Below the pieces are notes generated by a model that saw only the letters and a list, made by a program, of their open reading frames with translations, was not told the origin of the DNA and did not search any database. Shown here piece after piece: positions 62,862 through 64,000 of a DNA stretch of 64,000 nt (positions are counted from its first letter, which is position 1; each line of letters begins with the position of its first letter). The stretch comes from Dugong dugon (taxonomy: Eukaryota > Chordata > Mammalia > Sirenia > Dugongidae). The position numbers and the translations under genes are program-made. Location: contig CM057465.1 in assembly GCA_030035585.1 (NCBI GenBank), positions 32,630,001 through 32,694,000 on the forward strand, in the 5' to 3' direction.

Positions 62862-62985
62862 CAACAATGGGCTCAAACATAGCAGTGATTGTGAAGACGG
62901 CACGGGACCGGGCAGTGTTTCGTTCTGTTCTACATAGGGTCGCTATCAGTCAGAACCAAGGCAACAGCACCTAACAACAACAACA
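62862..62985 (+). mobile_element. RTE 3' tail
   Basis: 'caacaatgggctcaaacata', 'cagtgattgtgaagacggca', 'cagtgtttcgttctgttcta', 'gggtcgctatcagtcagaac', ending 'caacagcacctaacaacaac'. A very short 5'-truncated copy. Confidence 0.85.
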
Positions 62986-64000
62986 AATAGGCATTGCTGT
63001 AGAACATGGAGAACACGGTGAGGGGATCACCAAACAAAGTAACTGTCTTTAAATTGTTCAAGTTTCAACTGGGATGAGAACACACACATGCAAATGATGA
63101 AATATGGCAAAATGACATCATACAAAGGGAATACGTACATCCTAAGAATAAAGTATTAATTAGAATGACCTGAAGATATCCAGGATTCTAGGAAGGTTTG
63201 GGGTTTGAAATAAGCATTGAAGACGGTAATGGAAGCAGTGAAGAAATGGGGGAAATTCTATAAATAATAGTATAAGAGGGTTCTCTGAAACTTGAACCAG
63301 GAAGACTGCAGTTTGGATAGTGGGCTATTCAGTATGGGAAACAGCTATTTCAAAGCTGTCAATAGTTTGTTGTTTTGTGGAAGCAGGGTAGGGGGGCAGT
63401 TAACTAGAAGTAGAGTCATTATTTATTTGGGAGGTTGGGGGCAGATACTCTCTTGTATTGGGAAAAAGTACCTACTTGAAGCATTTCGATTATGTAAAAG
63501 TCAAGTCCAAATTTAAATCTGGAAAGGAAAACATGGGACATGAAAAGCAAACTACTCTGTATAATTTCATCAAAGGTTATCATCAGCGTAGACCGAGCTG
63601 TCTCTCAAGGAAAAGAAAGAATTTTCTTGACTCTCTGGAACCATTGGGAGACTTAAGGGCCTGCGCTCCAGGTGGCAGGGAATGGACTTAAAGGGGAGCC
63701 AAGATGAGAAATGACAACAGGAAACCTCTTACAGAGGGGCTTGGCCAATGAACTCTAGTAATAGCTAATATTTCAGGTTACTTTTTCTCTTTTGGTAGTA
63801 TAATTCTCTTCTGTTATCACCAAACCTTTGGTAAAGTTTTGTTAACTACATAGCCTAGTCTAAGCAGTGCTTGGAAAATCAATGGAGGGAACCTGTGTCC
63901 ACACTGAAAATTAAGCAATATGGGGAGATCTGCAGCAGCCTGGAGAAGCAATTCTAAGACAGCTGGAGTCCACCCATAGGGAAGCCTAGGGCAGAAAGCA
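62986..64000. other. no recognised feature
   Basis: About 1 kb at the window edge. Open stretches at 63292-63691 have no domain. Confidence 0.35.

Overview
This is a stretch of mammalian nuclear DNA with no host gene that I can demonstrate. Every long or recognisable reading frame belongs to a decayed transposable element. The repeats point to an afrotherian, probably a paenungulate such as an elephant. There are about twenty copies of the tRNA-derived AfroSINE (head like GCCCTGGTGGCACAGTGG, tail ending in a GAGTCGGAATCGACTC-type motif). There are L1 elements of an afrotherian type, and several BovB-like RTE LINEs whose 3' end resembles the SINE tail. Older layers (MIR, L2, MER5/hAT MITEs, Tigger, ERVL and MaLR LTRs) are shared with other placentals. 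The species call is inference from repeat content.

Layout. 1-8.1 kb: old L1M 3' ends, a small TA-flanked MITE, a Tigger transposon with a transposase remnant lying between two 95-bp inverted arms, a MIR, and mostly plain sequence. 8.1-18.1 kb: one DNA transposon of roughly 1 kb, blown apart by an AfroSINE, a full-length minus-strand L1 (L1-A, 7.6 kb, exact 12-bp target duplication) and a short plus-strand L1 (L1-C) that seems to carry a 3'-transduced tail inside an exact 16-bp duplication. 18.4-24.4 kb: an RTE-derived non-autonomous element, then minus-strand L1-B, itself interrupted by AfroSINEs and a 1.9-kb RTE. 24.6-46 kb: scattered AfroSINEs, MER5 and other hAT MITEs, MIR and L2. It also holds an ERVL-type LTR inside a MIR and carrying a SINE, an LTR with three octamer-bearing repeats, a duplicated 230-bp segment, and an RTE tail. 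46.2-49.8 kb: L1-D, which has its 5' UTR, ORF1 and endonuclease region but stops early in ORF2 with no poly(A), yet sits in an exact 12-bp target duplication. 50.2-50.6 kb: the MITE family of position 507 inserted into another copy of itself. 51-64 kb: SINEs, a MaLR LTR, a 2.2-kb minus-strand RTE fused to a SINE head, MIRs, an L1M tail and several repeat-poor islands.

There is no gene network. The interest lies in nested insertions, which give relative ages, and in unusual retrotransposition products: a 3' transduction, a 3'-truncated L1 with target duplications, RTE-derived non-autonomous elements, and SINE-RTE chimeras. Repeat-poor islands at about 26.7-27.8, 52.4-53.4, 54.4-55.3 and 60.9-61.4 kb are the best places to look for conserved regulatory DNA. 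Family names were assigned from memory of consensus sequences, with no database search.
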